DNA of 64,000 nt from Rhopalosiphum padi (GCF_020882245.1 NC_083597.1:14852581-14916580), one strand, 5' to 3'. Positions 1 through 14,020 are shown, numbered from the stretch's first letter. Program-made: numbers and translations. Notes: generated from the sequence alone by a model not told the origin.

Positions 1-1291
1 AAAGTATTTGAGTAAACACTATCGAAAAATTCCTTTGTGGGCAGTTGGGTATGCGTTGTTTGCATTGGTTTATTATACGTATATAATTATATATTATAGG
101 TATTATATCTATTACATATACACGAGTATAGCCACGAAACTTAAAAATATTATGTCATATAATATCATGTGTCATGACGAAAAATCATAGTGTATAATAC
201 TACATGCAGTATGTTTAGAGCGGATACTATTATTATATATTACGATATATATAGAGTATAGTAATGATTGTATTTACGACGCGTATCGGTGGTGCATGTT
301 GGGTAGACACTTCTTTAGTGTGTAGGTGTGTCGTATAATATATATACCATGTATCTATGTGTACCGACATAGCTATAGTATATAATATAATTTGCACGAG
401 GCGCAAGGTGTTTGACGACTACGGCCTTCGGGGGCAAATTTAACGGGGGTAGTTCTGCGCGGGGGCTAGCAAAAAGGGTAAAAAGTCGAGTGTATGATAT
501 AATGTATACGGCGCTACAGCAGGTAGGTACAACAACCACGAGTAACAAAAAAAAAAACAAAAAAAAAAAATTGGCCCGTCTCTATAGCAGTGCTGCTGCT
601 GAGATTACTGGTGATGTGTGTAAGAGGTCGTTTAATGGGCCGCAAAACAAAATAAATGCGTATTACCATGAGATGCGGTTTTGAATTAAAACGTTTTTAT
701 TATTATTATTAACATTATTGGGGTAAAAAAAGGTACGCCCGCTGTAGCGTTTCATTGACAAAATTATAGAGAACTGCACTGTATACGAAAATATACACGC
801 ACACCAACGGCGGACTTCCCATTCACCACTGCTCGCGCGCGCAAATCGTAAAATATGTAATACACGTATAATACTACGCAGTATACCTATATAGTTAGGT
901 ACTTTAATACTCGCACACTAGTGGTTATTCTGTAAAGCCTCGGGCGTTTACACAGAACGATAGATATATAAGTGCTCAGTACACACACGTAATAATGTTA
1001 TATATATATACGAGTGCTCGAATCGTAGGTAATAATAATTGCCATCAATGAAAAGTGATCCTAACTGTGTAATATATATATACACATAATATAATGGAAT
1101 ATAGAAATAAATAGGTATGCGATTATAATTTTTTTTTTTTTTGTATATTATATTATATACCGTCCTCTCGTCCCGACTAATATATAGTTCGTTTTGTAAA
1201 ACTAAGTATAGGAAAAAAACAAAATAAATGCCACGTAATCGTACGTTTTTGAGGCATTATAATGTACTCCTCGTTCTTCGTCGCTTCATTC

Positions 1292-1340
<49 letters not shown>

Positions 1341-2898
1341 GTGAAAAGATGTTATTTTAACAACGCGACGCACGCGACCCAGTCATCTCGACAGGGTCTT
1401 GGTTTTACGATATTCGTCCGGCACGACACGCTGCAAAATGTAAATTTATAAATAGGGCATTACATAGAGTAAATTATAGAACACAACTTACTCTGTTGAC
1501 GCGCATCACTGTTGTAGGAGATGAATCGATTATATCCTATTTAAATTAATAAAAGGAATGATATGTTGTACATACCTACAAAATTAAAAAAACATGTTAC
1601 AACAATAATTAACTTATAGTGTATATAATATCACTATATATTATATTATACAAACCGCGCCACCACTGCCACCACCATCATTCCGCCGTATAGAATATAT
1701 GATTGATGAATAATGCATGATGATTATTTTATCACCTATATTATTATATCATTATAATTATTATCGTTGTTTCTGTTGTTGTTGTTGTTAACGGCGGCAA
1801 CTGCAGAGCTCATTAAATGTTTATTAGATATTCCATTTTAATTCCCGAAAAACTGTTGTAGGGCCAATTAAGTGGAGTAAGAATTTACGCGGCCAGCCGG
1901 AACAAAGATCGCTTTAGGTATATTATGGAAACGGTTTAATACGTTTAAACGAAAATAAAAAAATAAATTGCGTTGCATACTTATTAAATGAACATTAAAT
2001 GGCATGGAGAACAATAGAAATTAAATATATTTTTTTGATTTTTTTTATAACTCCATCCAAACCCGAATTATAAAACGGTATATTAATCGCGGTCGACTGA
2101 AGCAAGCATTATGGTAATATCTAAATAATATATTTTATTTATTGTATAAAGTGACATAAGGCATTTATTTCGGAATTCTCTATCTAAAGTCTCAGAGTGA
2201 CCGGAAGACAACATTATATTATTTTACTATATAATATAATATTATAAGTAGGCAAGTAGCGATACTTGTCAGTTTTTTAAGTGTATTAAAAGCAGTGATT
2301 TCCTGTTTTTTACTAAAACACGCGTAACTACATTTGTATTTAGATGTATTCTATTTTCAACGTACCGAAGTGATCAGAATTATTAAAACAGAATTTGTCA
2401 TCGTCTATACTAAGATCAATTTTTTGACATTTTTTGATTTTTATCCAAAAATTGAAATATGATTTTTTTTTTTACTTTTACTTTTTTATGGTTTATAAGA
2501 ATAAAATAAAAATGTAAAAAAATTAATTTCAAGTAGATTTTATGAAAAATTAAAAGTGATTTTTAGAATTATTATTGCTTCTTTTCGGTTGATCAATCGG
2601 TACGTTAAAAATAGAATATATCTAAATTTCCTATATGTTGTGCTTTTGTTAGACTAGGACAGAAAGTCATTGCTTGCAGTCCCAGTGAACAGTTTGTGTG
2701 TTACACTGTAATATTATATGTACGTGTATTTTATATAAGTCTGGTTGTCGGATTAATTACATAAACGTTTTATTATGGCACTGCAGAAATATCATTAATC
2801 AACATAGTTTACAAACAACAATATCGATTTACGTAATATGTGAATCATGATCAATAATAATAAAAATACAGTGTAAATCACAATACTAAAATTATATA
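1..2898. other. AT-rich non-coding DNA
   Basis: No reading frame here has the composition of a real protein. The frames that open are tyrosine/isoleucine-rich translations of TA-rich sequence. The stretch holds one long AC microsatellite (listed separately), short TA runs, a T run near 1130 and several A runs. I see no transposon ends, tRNA-like fold or promoter I would defend. Confidence 0.6.
1295..1338. repeat. (AC)22 microsatellite
   Basis: An uninterrupted run of AC dinucleotides, 44 bases long, read directly from the sequence. Perfect runs of this length are usually length-polymorphic between individuals. Confidence 0.97.
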
Positions 2899-3122
2899 CC
2901 GTGTGTTCAATTTTAAAGGTAACAGGAAATATTTCGAACGCATGACCTTTATTAATTTGATTTGGGTTTTTTTTTTACAGGGTACAGGAGTAAAAGTTAA
3001 AAATTAAAATTTATCAAAAACATATGTATTTATATGTCATGTACCCTGTAAAAAAAACCCGAATCAAATTAAAGGTCATGCGTTCGAAATATTTCCTGTT
3101 ACCTTTAAAATTGAACACACGA
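2899..3122. mobile_element. 224-bp palindromic MITE with long terminal inverted repeats
   Basis: The left arm (about 2899-2984) and the right arm (about 3037-3122) are reverse complements over roughly 85 bases. They differ by a small 3-4 base indel, one or two substitutions and the length of an internal T/A run. Both arms begin with GTGTGTTCAA and end at GGGTAC; about 52 unrelated bases separate them. TA dinucleotides flank both ends (2897-2898 and 3123-3124), which fits a Tc1/mariner-type target duplication, but the surrounding DNA is so TA-rich that this is weak. There is no coding capacity; open frames crossing it are accidental. A diverged half copy is at about 15268-15340. The DNA could fold into a long hairpin. 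Structure is seen directly; superfamily is inference. Confidence 0.85.
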
Positions 3123-6100
3123 TATATTCCCGCGCGTGGAGTAGCCAGAAATTTCATGTTGAAGAGGCTAACATCCCATATTGCCTATGAACATGGTAAA
3201 AAATTACCAACGATAATATTGTATATTACCAAATGTAAATTGTTATACATAATCAAATTATATTTTATATTTTTATAAAAATTACAACCAAAGAATATAA
3301 TAAAACTATATGAACCACAGAATATACTAAAATAAATAAAGCTTAAATAGCAAAAAAAAAAAATATCTGTCTGTTATATGGACACAGTAAAGTTACGCTA
3401 ATTAATAATATTATACTAATGTCCGATTGCGAGAAAATCACATAAAATATGATAATATATCAGTTTATTTTGAAAATTCGATTTATGCAATTTTGCTGTA
3501 TTATAATAAATGAATAGGTACGTTATCGCGTCTAAAATTGTAAATAAGTACACTAAGTACAGTAAGCTACTAAACTATAATATCATACATAAATACATTG
3601 AGCCAACCCGTTTGTGGATATATATATGTACTATAAATTATTATAACATAATAAGGACGATGAAATGTGAGGACGTGAGGTTTATTTTAATGGTGGAAAT
3701 ACGATATAATTTTCAGAAGTTAGTCTATAAAAATTATATAACACACTATTAATTTTCTCGGTGCCATATTTTTATCGAATACTATATGGTGCAATATTAT
3801 TATTTTTCTAGCACACCAGCCACCGTAGTACCTAATATTTCACTCCAAACTCGTGACGTTTAATGTAAATAAATATATTTATTATTATAAACACAGCTGA
3901 CACACGATAACCGAGCGGCGCACTGTGCAAATAGCTTATCCGCACTCACACGCGATAGATGCCCACAGATTCTCGTCGTTTAACGCAGCTATTATTGCTG
4001 TCGTAATAGTCATATCGTTGTGCCAAACAATTAATTATTATTTATTTCATGCGCACGCGTTACACGACGCATAGCATTTTATCAAAATAGTATATAATAC
4101 ATTATAAATGTATGTGGAAACGGTTATGTAAGATTTAAAGTTAGGTTTTTCGTTTTATTTATATTAATAATTATTATCGTATACTCTTTCGGGGAAGGAG
4201 ACACTCGCCGGAGGTGAAAGCGCGTTCGAATCCTGTAACCGAAGCGACGCAGATGTCTTATATGCATTAATATGTATATGCCGGTACGTGTTACCGTATG
4301 CTATATACTGTGGATGAAAATAATATCATGTATAGGAATGCAGTTCATCGTGCAGTGTAATGGTGTGTCTTTAAATTCGATTTATTTCGACAGCTGATAA
4401 TTATATATTGCTATTTGTTTTGCAAATGTACGCAGTCTGCTCATGGGCGTAGGTTTTAGGTGTAGCGATATTTTTTTGTTATATATTATAATATATTATA
4501 AGTATACCTATTAATGGACAATAATGAAGCTTAAATCCTTAAACTCCGCCGTCATCTAAGCAAGCTCAGAGTATATAATTTTAGATATACCACGTGCCAA
4601 TATCATTGTAGGGTTTATGTGATGGTCAGTCGAAAATCTCAATATAATATATGTATTTCTATTTATATTGTATCTATAAGCTCATCGCATGAAAGCTCTG
4701 AAATGGATTATGGATATGAAAATATTGTGGCGCACGGTATATCGACAATTATTGTAGTGTAATATGAATAGACAATTGCGTACGGGCGATAACGATTTTC
4801 AATAGACGTTTTTGACCAACAGGCACGTCGCAGACCGGCCATTACGGGCTAGGAGAAATATTATCTATTATACAGCGATGCCCGCGCGCGTATCTATCTG
4901 TGTGTATAATATAATAATAATGTGTAATAATAATGAAATACCCATCACACGTGAAATAACACACATCGCGCGCGCGTTTATAAAACGTATACAATAATTT
5001 TATAATGATCGGTTTTCGAGTTTCCCATGCGCGCATTAATGATTTGGCAGATGGCGCATGTGAATGAAAGAGCCGAAAAAAAACGAGCAAGGTTTTATAA
5101 TGACGGGGTATTGGATACACTTTTTAACGGTTCTATGGACAAAACAATTGATATTTAAAAAAAAAAAGCCGATATACATGTACCTATATAGACTAATAAT
5201 ATCATATACATGTATATAAACACTATATACGCGTGTGTATTTGTTACGCGGTCGGAACGGGGGAGAGAAAGACAATGCTCATCACCGGCATGCATGCTGT
5301 GTGAGACTGAGACCAATTGACCGCAGATAAGTATTATATTATATATATATATATATTGTATACGTATGCGTTTCCAAAATAACAATAATTTCCGTGTATA
5401 CCCTCCTCGGAGACTGTAGTAGTATTATAATAACGATTGTCAATGGATGTACTGTATATACCTACTTCATCGATTTTTTTTTTTTTTTTTTAATTGGTTA
5501 ATGCACTATTCGATTCCTTCCAAACAACTGCATCACGATTCACCACCGTATACTTATCTGTGCCGCAGTTATATTGTTTCTGTGCGTCCGACAGATATTA
5601 TATACATCTTCAGCTCAGCGATAATAATAAAAACCCTATTTATATATAATATATGTAAGGGTTGTATTATAGAACGATTGAATTGTATAGTCATTATTAT
5701 ATAATTGTTATATTACTTATTATACCTTTTTCAAATGATATATTTTCCAGCATTTAATTTCGGCTTATTGACGGTTGAGCTCAAACTAATATGTAACCTA
5801 TTAAACATATAAAAAAATGAATTAAACAAAAAAAAAAAACCATGAACACCTAAAAATTAGATAATTAATTCGAAAGATATTACGAGAAATGTTTTTTGAG
5901 TATCAGCAATACTATTATTTAAATCTTCGAAATTAAAATATATTTACTTATAAATCGTGTGATATTTTATAGTAGTGACTTAACATGTCAACACTTAATT
6001 ATATTATTATGATTGGCCACTTAGTTGATGTTCCCATAAGAAATTGGAAATTTCGATAGTGATAATGCGTTATTGTAAAATAAAATCAATATAGTGACGG

Positions 6101-7169
6101 AGAAACGAGTGAATGACTGCTGATGGGGAGAATGAGTACTGGATGAAGCAATAATGAATTATATTTTATTCGTGAATGAAATACTATTTAATAATAATAT
6201 ATTACTCTGAAGAAATTGAATGAAATAAAATATATAATAATAAGGGCGTGAACGCGTTACGAGTATATGCGGACAATATATACCTAAGACGTGTAGTATA
6301 AGCAAAGGTATATAATTTGAAGAGCGCCAGTTGTAGCGGATATGTCTGCAGATGACTATAACCGCCGCCAGTGTTGTCGGTTGTGGTGGTTTTCTGATTT
6401 ATTTACGGTATAGGTATATAACGTGTTTAGAAAGCTTTCCTGCTGTTATGAATAATAATAAAAATAATAACAAATCACGCGATTTTTTTCATTTATTTTT
6501 TATCACAAAAATTCTAAAGTGACGAAGATATATATATACCAGCATAATACAAGTAGGTATCCAGTTGTGTCTTCGCCAAGGGAATACATGCAGAGATAAA
6601 CCAACGGGGATGGAAAAATAAATAATTTATTTAACTCTTGAGTCTTGACACGATGATGAGCTCTCCCATATCTCTGTATACTCATATTATTTTTTTAATA
6701 TCTGCTACATTTATTTTTATATTACTTTAATGCTAATTTGACAGTATATAATACAGACTATAATATATAGATACAATGTTATAAGTAATATAAGTATAAA
6801 TAAATACCAACACCCCATAAAAGGGGAGAGATCCACTGATCGCACTCCCGCATAAACGCCACTGCTCGACACGAATAAAATTATCACATAATTTGTCGTC
6901 AGTAGGTATATTATTATGTATAGTCGTCAATATATATATATATAGCGGCCATACGGAGGAGATTCGTTCACATCGTACCTATATAATATTATAGTACATA
7001 CTATCCGATATAATTTACGTTTTCATTCTATTCGGGGGTGTGTAATGATACAGTGGCGCGGCGGCGATGACGACCGTCGCCAGATCGTTTTCCCTTATAG
7101 AAGTATGTACATATATATATAAGTATATATATAATATGTATAATACCTGATCTTCTTATTGCTTCTTAG
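3123..7169. other. AT-rich non-coding DNA
   Basis: Simple-sequence-rich DNA with TA tracts (for example 5341-5356), a T run at 5474-5490 and scattered CpG-containing patches (about 4185-4260 and 7030-7090). The patch around 4222 contains a tRNA-B-box-like word, but no cloverleaf can be drawn around it. Sequence near 6862 ends in CGCCACTG, like a hAT terminus, but has no partner. No gene supported. Confidence 0.55.
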
Positions 7170-7302
7170 GGGTTACAATAATTGGCGGGCTGACACGAAT
7201 TGAGGGAGGCGAAGCGACTATGATTACTACACGGAAATCGAATCGTAGATCCACGCCCACGGAGCGCAACTACGACCAGGCCGGCGTAAGACGACCACTG
7301 CG
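7170..7302 (+). other. Candidate isolated exon (unproven)
   Basis: A 133-base G+C-richer stretch is bounded by a pyrimidine-rich AG acceptor (7151-7169) and a CG|GTACGT donor (GT at 7303-7304). One plus-strand frame, starting at 7172, is open across the whole interval for about 44 codons; the other two plus frames have stops. The predicted peptide is hydrophilic with several Arg, Thr and Gly residues and no family I recognise. A frame of this length is not rare by chance at this composition. I therefore offer it as a candidate exon within a large intron-bearing gene or as a conserved non-coding patch, not as a gene. Confidence 0.2.
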
Positions 7303-7458
7303 GTACGTACCTGTACATGAGCAACGCGATGACGCGACGACGACGGGGGTAGATATATATATATAGGTGATGTCTATGTGTGCCTGCCTATATGCTATAG
7401 GTGGAACGAGTCGAAATGAAATGATATTTAATTTACAGTTTCATTAGGCGTACGAGGA

Positions 7459-7893
7459 CTATAATACAATATAATGTATACTACGTGACTCCAAAAACCG
7501 GTCCAGGCGACGACCGCGGTATGATATTACATTTAATCGTATTATCGCGGTCGTGTAGTAATGATACGAATTTTCGGTGTCCTTGTGTCTTTTCCCATAC
7601 GTTGCAGGTAGGTATATTTTGTAATTGAACGTATAGATAGACGGGCATACGATCCCAGTAAAAGAGGAGGATGCATTTTTTATTTTAATATTCTCGTTTA
7701 TAGATAGGTACGCGGATATATTTAAGGCGGCGGAGACTGCGTTTAATTTGATTTTTTCCGTTTCCATTTCCGTTTTATTTGATTGCATAAACGTGCGCTG
7801 TATCAAAACGGCTTTAATAGTATATTTCACCGCCGTGGTGACGACTACTACTGCTGGTGTATAATAGCATACATGATATATCATTAATATCAT
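7459..7893 (-). CDS. Open reading frame of 144 codons, unrecognised, doubtful
   Basis: This is the longest ATG-started frame outside the transposase that does not run through a microsatellite. The predicted product has a hydrophobic N-terminus (about residues 1-30), then a mixed polar body rich in Ile, Asn, Ser and Tyr, and no motif or domain I recognise. No splice partner, promoter or polyadenylation context is convincing. A chance frame of this length is plausible somewhere in 64 kb read in six frames, so I rate it more likely spurious than real. Confidence 0.12.
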   Translation of the reverse strand: MILMIYHVCYYTPAVVVVTTAVKYTIKAVLIQRTFMQSNKTEMETEKIKLNAVSAALNISAYLSINENIKIKNASSSFTGIVCPSIYTFNYKIYLPATYGKRHKDTENSYHYYTTAIIRLNVISYRGRRLDRFLESRSIHYIVL

Positions 7894-10800
7894 TATATAT
7901 GTATCTACACTGCAGCGATGTCGGCGATCAAGTCATTCGATAGTTTCCCAGGATTTTTATTAGTTATCCATCGACGATTATTGCTTTTAAATTCGCACCC
8001 CGCGGCAATATTAATACTACATAGATGATACATACCTACAGTTCATTCATTTACACACCACGACGATTACCCATTGCTATTCACTTTTTGATAATACACG
8101 ATTACGGTTAAAATCGATTTGTGTGTAAGTGTATAGTAATGCTCTACATCCCGCACTCCTCGTAAACTACTCCTAGTAAACAGCGATTATAATAAAATAG
8201 AGTGTGTGGAAAAAGCAAAACATGTTTTCTATGCATATAATATAATCAGCGCAAATACGAGTACCTATATAATGGGTTTAAAATACGAGTCGTTTAAGGG
8301 AGATATAAAATATCTAGTGACCCAAATATTATTAACAGATGAACTCGCTAATTTATAAGATATAATTTGTAGGGTGGTATTAGTGAAAATTTTAAAAATA
8401 GTGATTTAACGAATTCAACCGATTTCTATACATTAATTGACAGCAGGTGGGAATCGAGAGAAGCTTCATAAAGAAACTATGCCACTAAAGCAACAGCAGT
8501 TATACCTAAAAATACTATGGGTTGCTTTAAAATTCCCTCAACATCCGTTTAAAACATTTTTCAAAAAATTTTCGATTTTTTTGAAATCAATAATTACATT
8601 AAAAAATAGAAACAACTATCATTGGTTTAAATTAAGCTTGATAGTGTAATTCTAAATTTTTTATGAAAATTGTCAAAAATATTTATCTGTTAGTAGAGAT
8701 TTGAGCGTGTTTAAAAATGTATTTAAGTTTTGAAAACTGTAGTTTACCAATAATAATTTAAGAATAATTATTATAAGTTATTGTTTCAATTTTTTGAGTG
8801 TATCGTTGTGTAGTTATGTACAATTTCTGCTAAGAGACAGATAATTTTAGAGAATCTTATAAAAACGTTGACATTACAATTGAGTTTGATATAGTTTTTG
8901 GATTTTACTGACGAAATCATTTTTTTCAATAATATCAAAACCTTAACTATCTTGCACATTACTTTACTTTCACCGGGCAAGAGATATATATCTCCATTAC
9001 TCCCTGGCTAGTGCGTTAGTGGTGCTCAAGAGAGGTTAAGCTCCACCTTAGTGGCCCAACCTACTATAATACATTAAATTTATTTTGCTATGTTCTGTGA
9101 CTATACACGCATTTATAAAAAAAGAACGTTTTATAAAAATAAGTTATCGTAATAACATTATTTATAAACTTTGCCATAACATGTGACAAAGATCATTTTC
9201 TACCATACAAGAATTTAAAACAAAGATTATAGGTACAGTATTGGTGTAGTATATCAATTTAGTTTATAAGGATATTAATTAACATTTAAAAATATTAATG
9301 TTTCATTCTGATTTTTGGTCTCATAAGATTTTGCAGTATTCAAGTAAAAATAAATTTATTATTGTAAATTATTTATAATTGTAGCGTGACCAGAGATTGC
9401 TCAGTTAAATACAATAACAAGATAAACCTAAGGAGATGTAAGAACTTTATATTATATAATATTACTGTTCCAGGTGTAGATAAATATCACAGTAGGTAAC
9501 TGCATCGTAATCGTACGAAGTTTGGTAGTCTGTAGTGCGTTTATGTCTAATATGTACAGTGAACTGTCGTTTTTACATAATGTGTATTGAAAATATACCT
9601 TCCAGCAGTTGATAGTGCACGAATATGTTATATATTATTATTCAGCAATTAATCGTATCGTGTTTGTAATATAGATTTTATATAATATAATATAATATGT
9701 CATATAATACAATTGTTTAATTGTTACAACAATTATTATATTATTAATTATAGAATATATGCATTCATTTTCTGGAAAATCTCTATACATTAGTTTATCG
9801 TATTACTATAGTCTATAATACGATTGCCTTAAAAAAAAAAAAAATGTATAAAATACATTTACCACTGCACCATGTGAAGGTGGCCAAGTGACAAACTGCA
9901 GCTAATAGTGATGAACCACGAGTTCGAAAAAGCTTTATTATTATACTTAAATAAATAGTTTTTGTAATTTATCAATATTTTATATTAAATTTACATAATA
10001 TCTTTATAATAATATGCATATAATATGTTATACTTGTTTTTTTAAGGCTATATAGTGTCTGTTTATTATTAAGATAAGCTAAAATTTAACTTATTTAATA
10101 ATTTATAAATATAAAACTTAATTTATATTTTGAAAGTTTTGTCTATATAATACGAGTAATATATTTACACGTTATTGGTGAAGCAGTAACAATATATTAT
10201 TATTATATATGAATATATAATATACGTATAGTTTCTATTTTTTTTCCACAGACAAGGGTGCACACTTGTCTTGACGTGTATCAAAATCGTAAAAGTGTAA
10301 TTTTCAACAACGGAAAGGTAAACAAGAGGGTTGGCGACTTGTACATACATATTATATTTATGTTACATATATTGTATAGTAAAGGGTGGAGAGATTCAAC
10401 GTTCGTGAATAAACTAGAAGCGCAATGAACCGTTGCAGCACACCGTTAGAAAGATTTGACACAATTGATTTGCATAACATAATAAAATATATAGTAAGTC
10501 GTATAAATTTAAATATTTTCATCTGCTTTTTCGTTTAAGTTTTTTATATTGAATGATTTCAAGTTTTCAACCCAAAAAATGCCTTCGAAATTTCCGAGTG
10601 ATATAATACTATATACTTAATTTTATAATATTAAACACGTATTTTTAGAAAATAATATTAAATATATAAGTATATATAAATATAGGTACCTACCTACAAT
10701 ATTTTATTGCATCAATATATTAAAATAAAATAACTGCATCCACGTTTACGGAAACATTTTTGACAAACATTTAGGTGTAATATAAGTTAGTTTACAATAA

Positions 10801-11327
10801 TATTGTTTAGGAAAAATATTATATAAAAAAAAAATATTTACATAGCTATGATTTTTTTTTTTTTTATTGTAACGTAGACATAACAATTGTTTTACCATAA
10901 AATACAAGAAAAATTCCCATAATATGAATAACGTATAACATTGTATACTGAGGAAGAATCTTGGACATTTGAAGAATTAAAAAAAAAAACGATATAATAC
11001 GCAATCATACTTTTAATTATATTATTAAAATATTAAAATTAGTACGTATAATTCGCTGAAATATAAACGATTTTTAAAATGACAGGTTTCTCGAACCTTC
11101 ACCTCTAGCTGTGTATTTAACTATGTGTATATGTATACATAGGTACACCACTTTGCAAACAAGTTTGAATTGTTCCGCCGAAATAGGAACGCATTAAATT
11201 GCATGTTTAAATATCGCAATCAGTACAAACAGCAGCATTGAAATCTAAACTCGTTTAGAAAATAAAACCATCGCCTCAACTGCATCATGCATTTAATTCA
11301 CACACACATATATATTTATATAATTTA
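7894..11327. other. AT-rich non-coding DNA
   Basis: Long A/T-rich sequence with short TA repeats and poly-A runs (9830-9844, 10827-10836). About 8380-9060 is less repetitive than its surroundings and may be an old decayed interspersed repeat, but I could not match it to a family or find paired ends. Confidence 0.5.
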
Positions 11328-11560
11328 CAGGGTGATTCAAAATATTTATGTTACAGCCGTATTATTATATAAACATAAAATATTAATAACAGAGAACATT
11401 TTTGGTTACTAAAGTTATTTTTATTTAAAAATATCTAAAATGATTAATAATATTAATATTTTTTGGCAATATTTTGGGAGGGTTTTGAAGGTCAACTACA
11501 CAACTACATAAAATAATATGAGACTTTTTTCGAAAAAATTAGTTAAACCTACTGTAAAAC
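11328..11560. mobile_element. One-ended relic of a Tc1/mariner-like MITE
   Basis: The segment opens with TA followed by CAGGGTGATTCAAA, a word shape typical of Tc1/mariner-type termini. It continues through a stretch with a GGGAGGGTTTTGAAGGTCAA patch (about 11477-11496) and a TTTTTTCGAAAAAA palindrome (about 11525-11538), as often seen inside such elements. I could not find the matching opposite end, so the right boundary is approximate and the copy is truncated or highly diverged. No coding capacity. Family assignment is inference from the terminus. Confidence 0.4.
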
Positions 11561-13445
11561 TATTTAACTAATAAAAAAAAATTATTAATAGAAATATAAT
11601 TATATTTGATATAGAATGGCCTTAGAAATATAAGCTGAGAATCATATTTTGTACGCAATGAATCATTGAATTCAAATTTAATAAACCTGTAATGGGTGTT
11701 ATAGTGACTCAATGACGAGATACACTCAACTTAACACCAAATCGACTTCTCTATTTTTTTTTTTGTATCAATAACACATATTTGTATGATGTAATATAGG
11801 TAAGTAGTTACAGTCTTGCGTAATTCATTACAGTTGGGATATTTATTTGCTGTTCTGCGAAATGTGTAATTCTTCTTTCACTACGAACACTGTCATCGTG
11901 TTCAGTATATTGTTTTATTGTATAGATCACCAACGTATATAATATGTCGTGGTCACATATACCTTATAGGTACATATTAGATATTTATAAAGTCTAGGAT
12001 AAAACGTCAAAAAGATTGAGGAGAAGATCTCTAGAAGTAAAATAAGTCTGAACTTTTATATTATATTATAACAAAAGCGGCATCTTTTAGATCTGTTTTT
12101 ATATTAAGAATATAAGCAAGAACATTTTTTAGACATATTACAGTAGTTGATATAATCTCAAACTTTTTAAACAATTGTTTGTTATTAAAAAAATAACATT
12201 TTAAGTTCAAAATTAAACCAATTGGGAAAATGAGTTCTACGATAAGAGGATTTTGGTGTTGAAAACTATTTAGACCATTCATCTGAATTGGCGAATACAC
12301 TAAATGTATGTAAAAAACTGGAAAGAAATACTTTATAATTTATCAACTATGCAATAACGTAAAAGAAAACTTAATCTAATGTTATATTATTTTTATAATT
12401 ATCTATGAAGTTGTGTTTAAATAATTATTCAAAGACAATAATAGTTTGTGGTAAGATTTTAGTCTAGAAGTAAGGATTAAATACTCGTAAAATAACATGA
12501 TGGCTAATATTTTATCATATAATATTATATCTGATTAATTTATTAATTTAGTTCACCAATAACTACTATAAAAGTATTGTCAAGAAAATTTGACCTCAAA
12601 CTTTCGATTTCTATTATACTGGGGCATTTATAGATTTTAGTAAAATTAATTGGAGGAATATAAATATGAATAACATTTAAAATTCTCAATTAAATTAAAA
12701 TTATTATTTACGGATAAAAAATCGAAGTATAGGTATGATACGACTAGATGTACTTTTCCTTGAATAATATTTTAAGTGTATAGAGTAAAATAAAATAAAA
12801 TGCACATTTTAACTTTTTAACTAAACCATATATTTTAAGAAACCATTACTACCTATACTTGCGAATTGTGATAGTCCGCCGTATATACGTCGTATACGTG
12901 TCGTCGTCAACTTGTAAGAAGATACAGAAAAGTATAATAATGACAACGATAATATAACGAAAAGAATTTCCTACTCTGGTGCTGACTGTTTATTATAATA
13001 ACCGCCGAGGGAGAACGATATTTAATTATAATTCGAATCTAAAATACATTTTAATGGTACTTAGGAGTGGATAAAAGTAAGAAAAAAACAAAACAAAAAC
13101 AAAAATAATAACAATAATAATGATAATGAAATATAGAAAGGAAATGCAAGGGGAAAAAATAACGTATAAAAACCTATTATTGTGGTTAGCGTCACGTACA
13201 AACGAGATGTATGTGGCTATATGATAAGGGATTGCAGACGACGAGGCGAGTAGTACAATCATTAAAAGACATACAGCATGGGCTTGTGTAATAATCGCGG
13301 TATATAATCAATGGCACTGTGCTACGACGGCGGTGGCGGGCCGAAAGTATAGCTAAAGGTACCTATAAACATACACGTATATATATATATATATATAATA
13401 TGTATCTATGTATACACGTACGAACGTATATACTTACCAGCAGAG
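11561..13445. other. AT-rich non-coding DNA
   Basis: No gene supported. A 79-codon minus-strand frame at 12061-12300 has ordinary amino-acid composition but no recognisable motif; it may be chance or a very decayed element. An A-rich strand at 13079-13130 gives low-complexity frames. Confidence 0.5.
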
Positions 13446-13474
13446 ACACACACACACACGCGCGCGCGCATTCA

Positions 13475-13505
<31 letters not shown>
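13446..13505. repeat. Compound AC / CG / CA microsatellite
   Basis: (AC)7 at 13446-13459 runs into a CG alternation to 13468, then a short unique spacer, then 28 bases of CA (13478-13505) followed by TA repeats. The alternating purine-pyrimidine sequence could adopt Z-form DNA. Confidence 0.95.
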
Positions 13506-13513
<8 letters not shown>

Positions 13514-13667
13514 GGTATGTAATTGCCATGTTTGTGGTGACCGAGTTCGGTACCCACGTCCTAATAATTATTATTGTCTTTCCGTAAATGAAACGACTAT
13601 TCCGACTCGATTTGTTTCCGACCGTCATTTTAAACCGACTCGACTGTATACGACGACTACGGATCGT

Positions 13668-13689
13668 ACACACACACACACACACACAC
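13668..13689. repeat. (AC)11 microsatellite
   Basis: Perfect 22-base AC run followed directly by a short GC alternation. Confidence 0.95.
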
Positions 13690-13996
13690 GGGCGCGCGCT
13701 TATTCTCTTTTACCGCCGTGCGCCATCCTTCTCGTCCTATGTCATTATATGTATTAATATATTGTAACGTAGTGTAATCGCACTTAATATCATATACAAC
13801 CTGCCCTCCTACATCCCCACGAAGGACCGTCGCTGACAAAAAAAAAAGAAGAAAAATTAGAAGAGACTATAATATAATATAATGAAATCGACGAGACGAA
13901 AATGTACGAAATTGTATATTATTATATGTAATGATAAATACACGTGCGTCGTTTATAATAGACGACCGGGAAGGATAGTAGATATAGTTATATACT

Positions 13997-14020
13997 TATA
14001 TATATATATATATATATATA
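13997..14020. repeat. (TA)12 microsatellite
   Basis: Perfect TA run in otherwise AT-rich DNA. Confidence 0.93.

Noticed and set aside
4190..4260. tRNA-like B-box word GTTCGAATCC
   Set aside because: The flanking bases do not pair into a T-arm, and no acceptor, D or anticodon arms can be drawn.
6825..7075. hAT-like ends CGCCACTG (about 6864) and CAGTGGCG (about 7051)
   Set aside because: They are in the wrong order and orientation to bound one element, and no target duplication is present.
13363..13685. Cys-Val and His-Thr repeat open frames
   Set aside because: They are translations of CA/TG microsatellites in both strands and carry no other protein signal.
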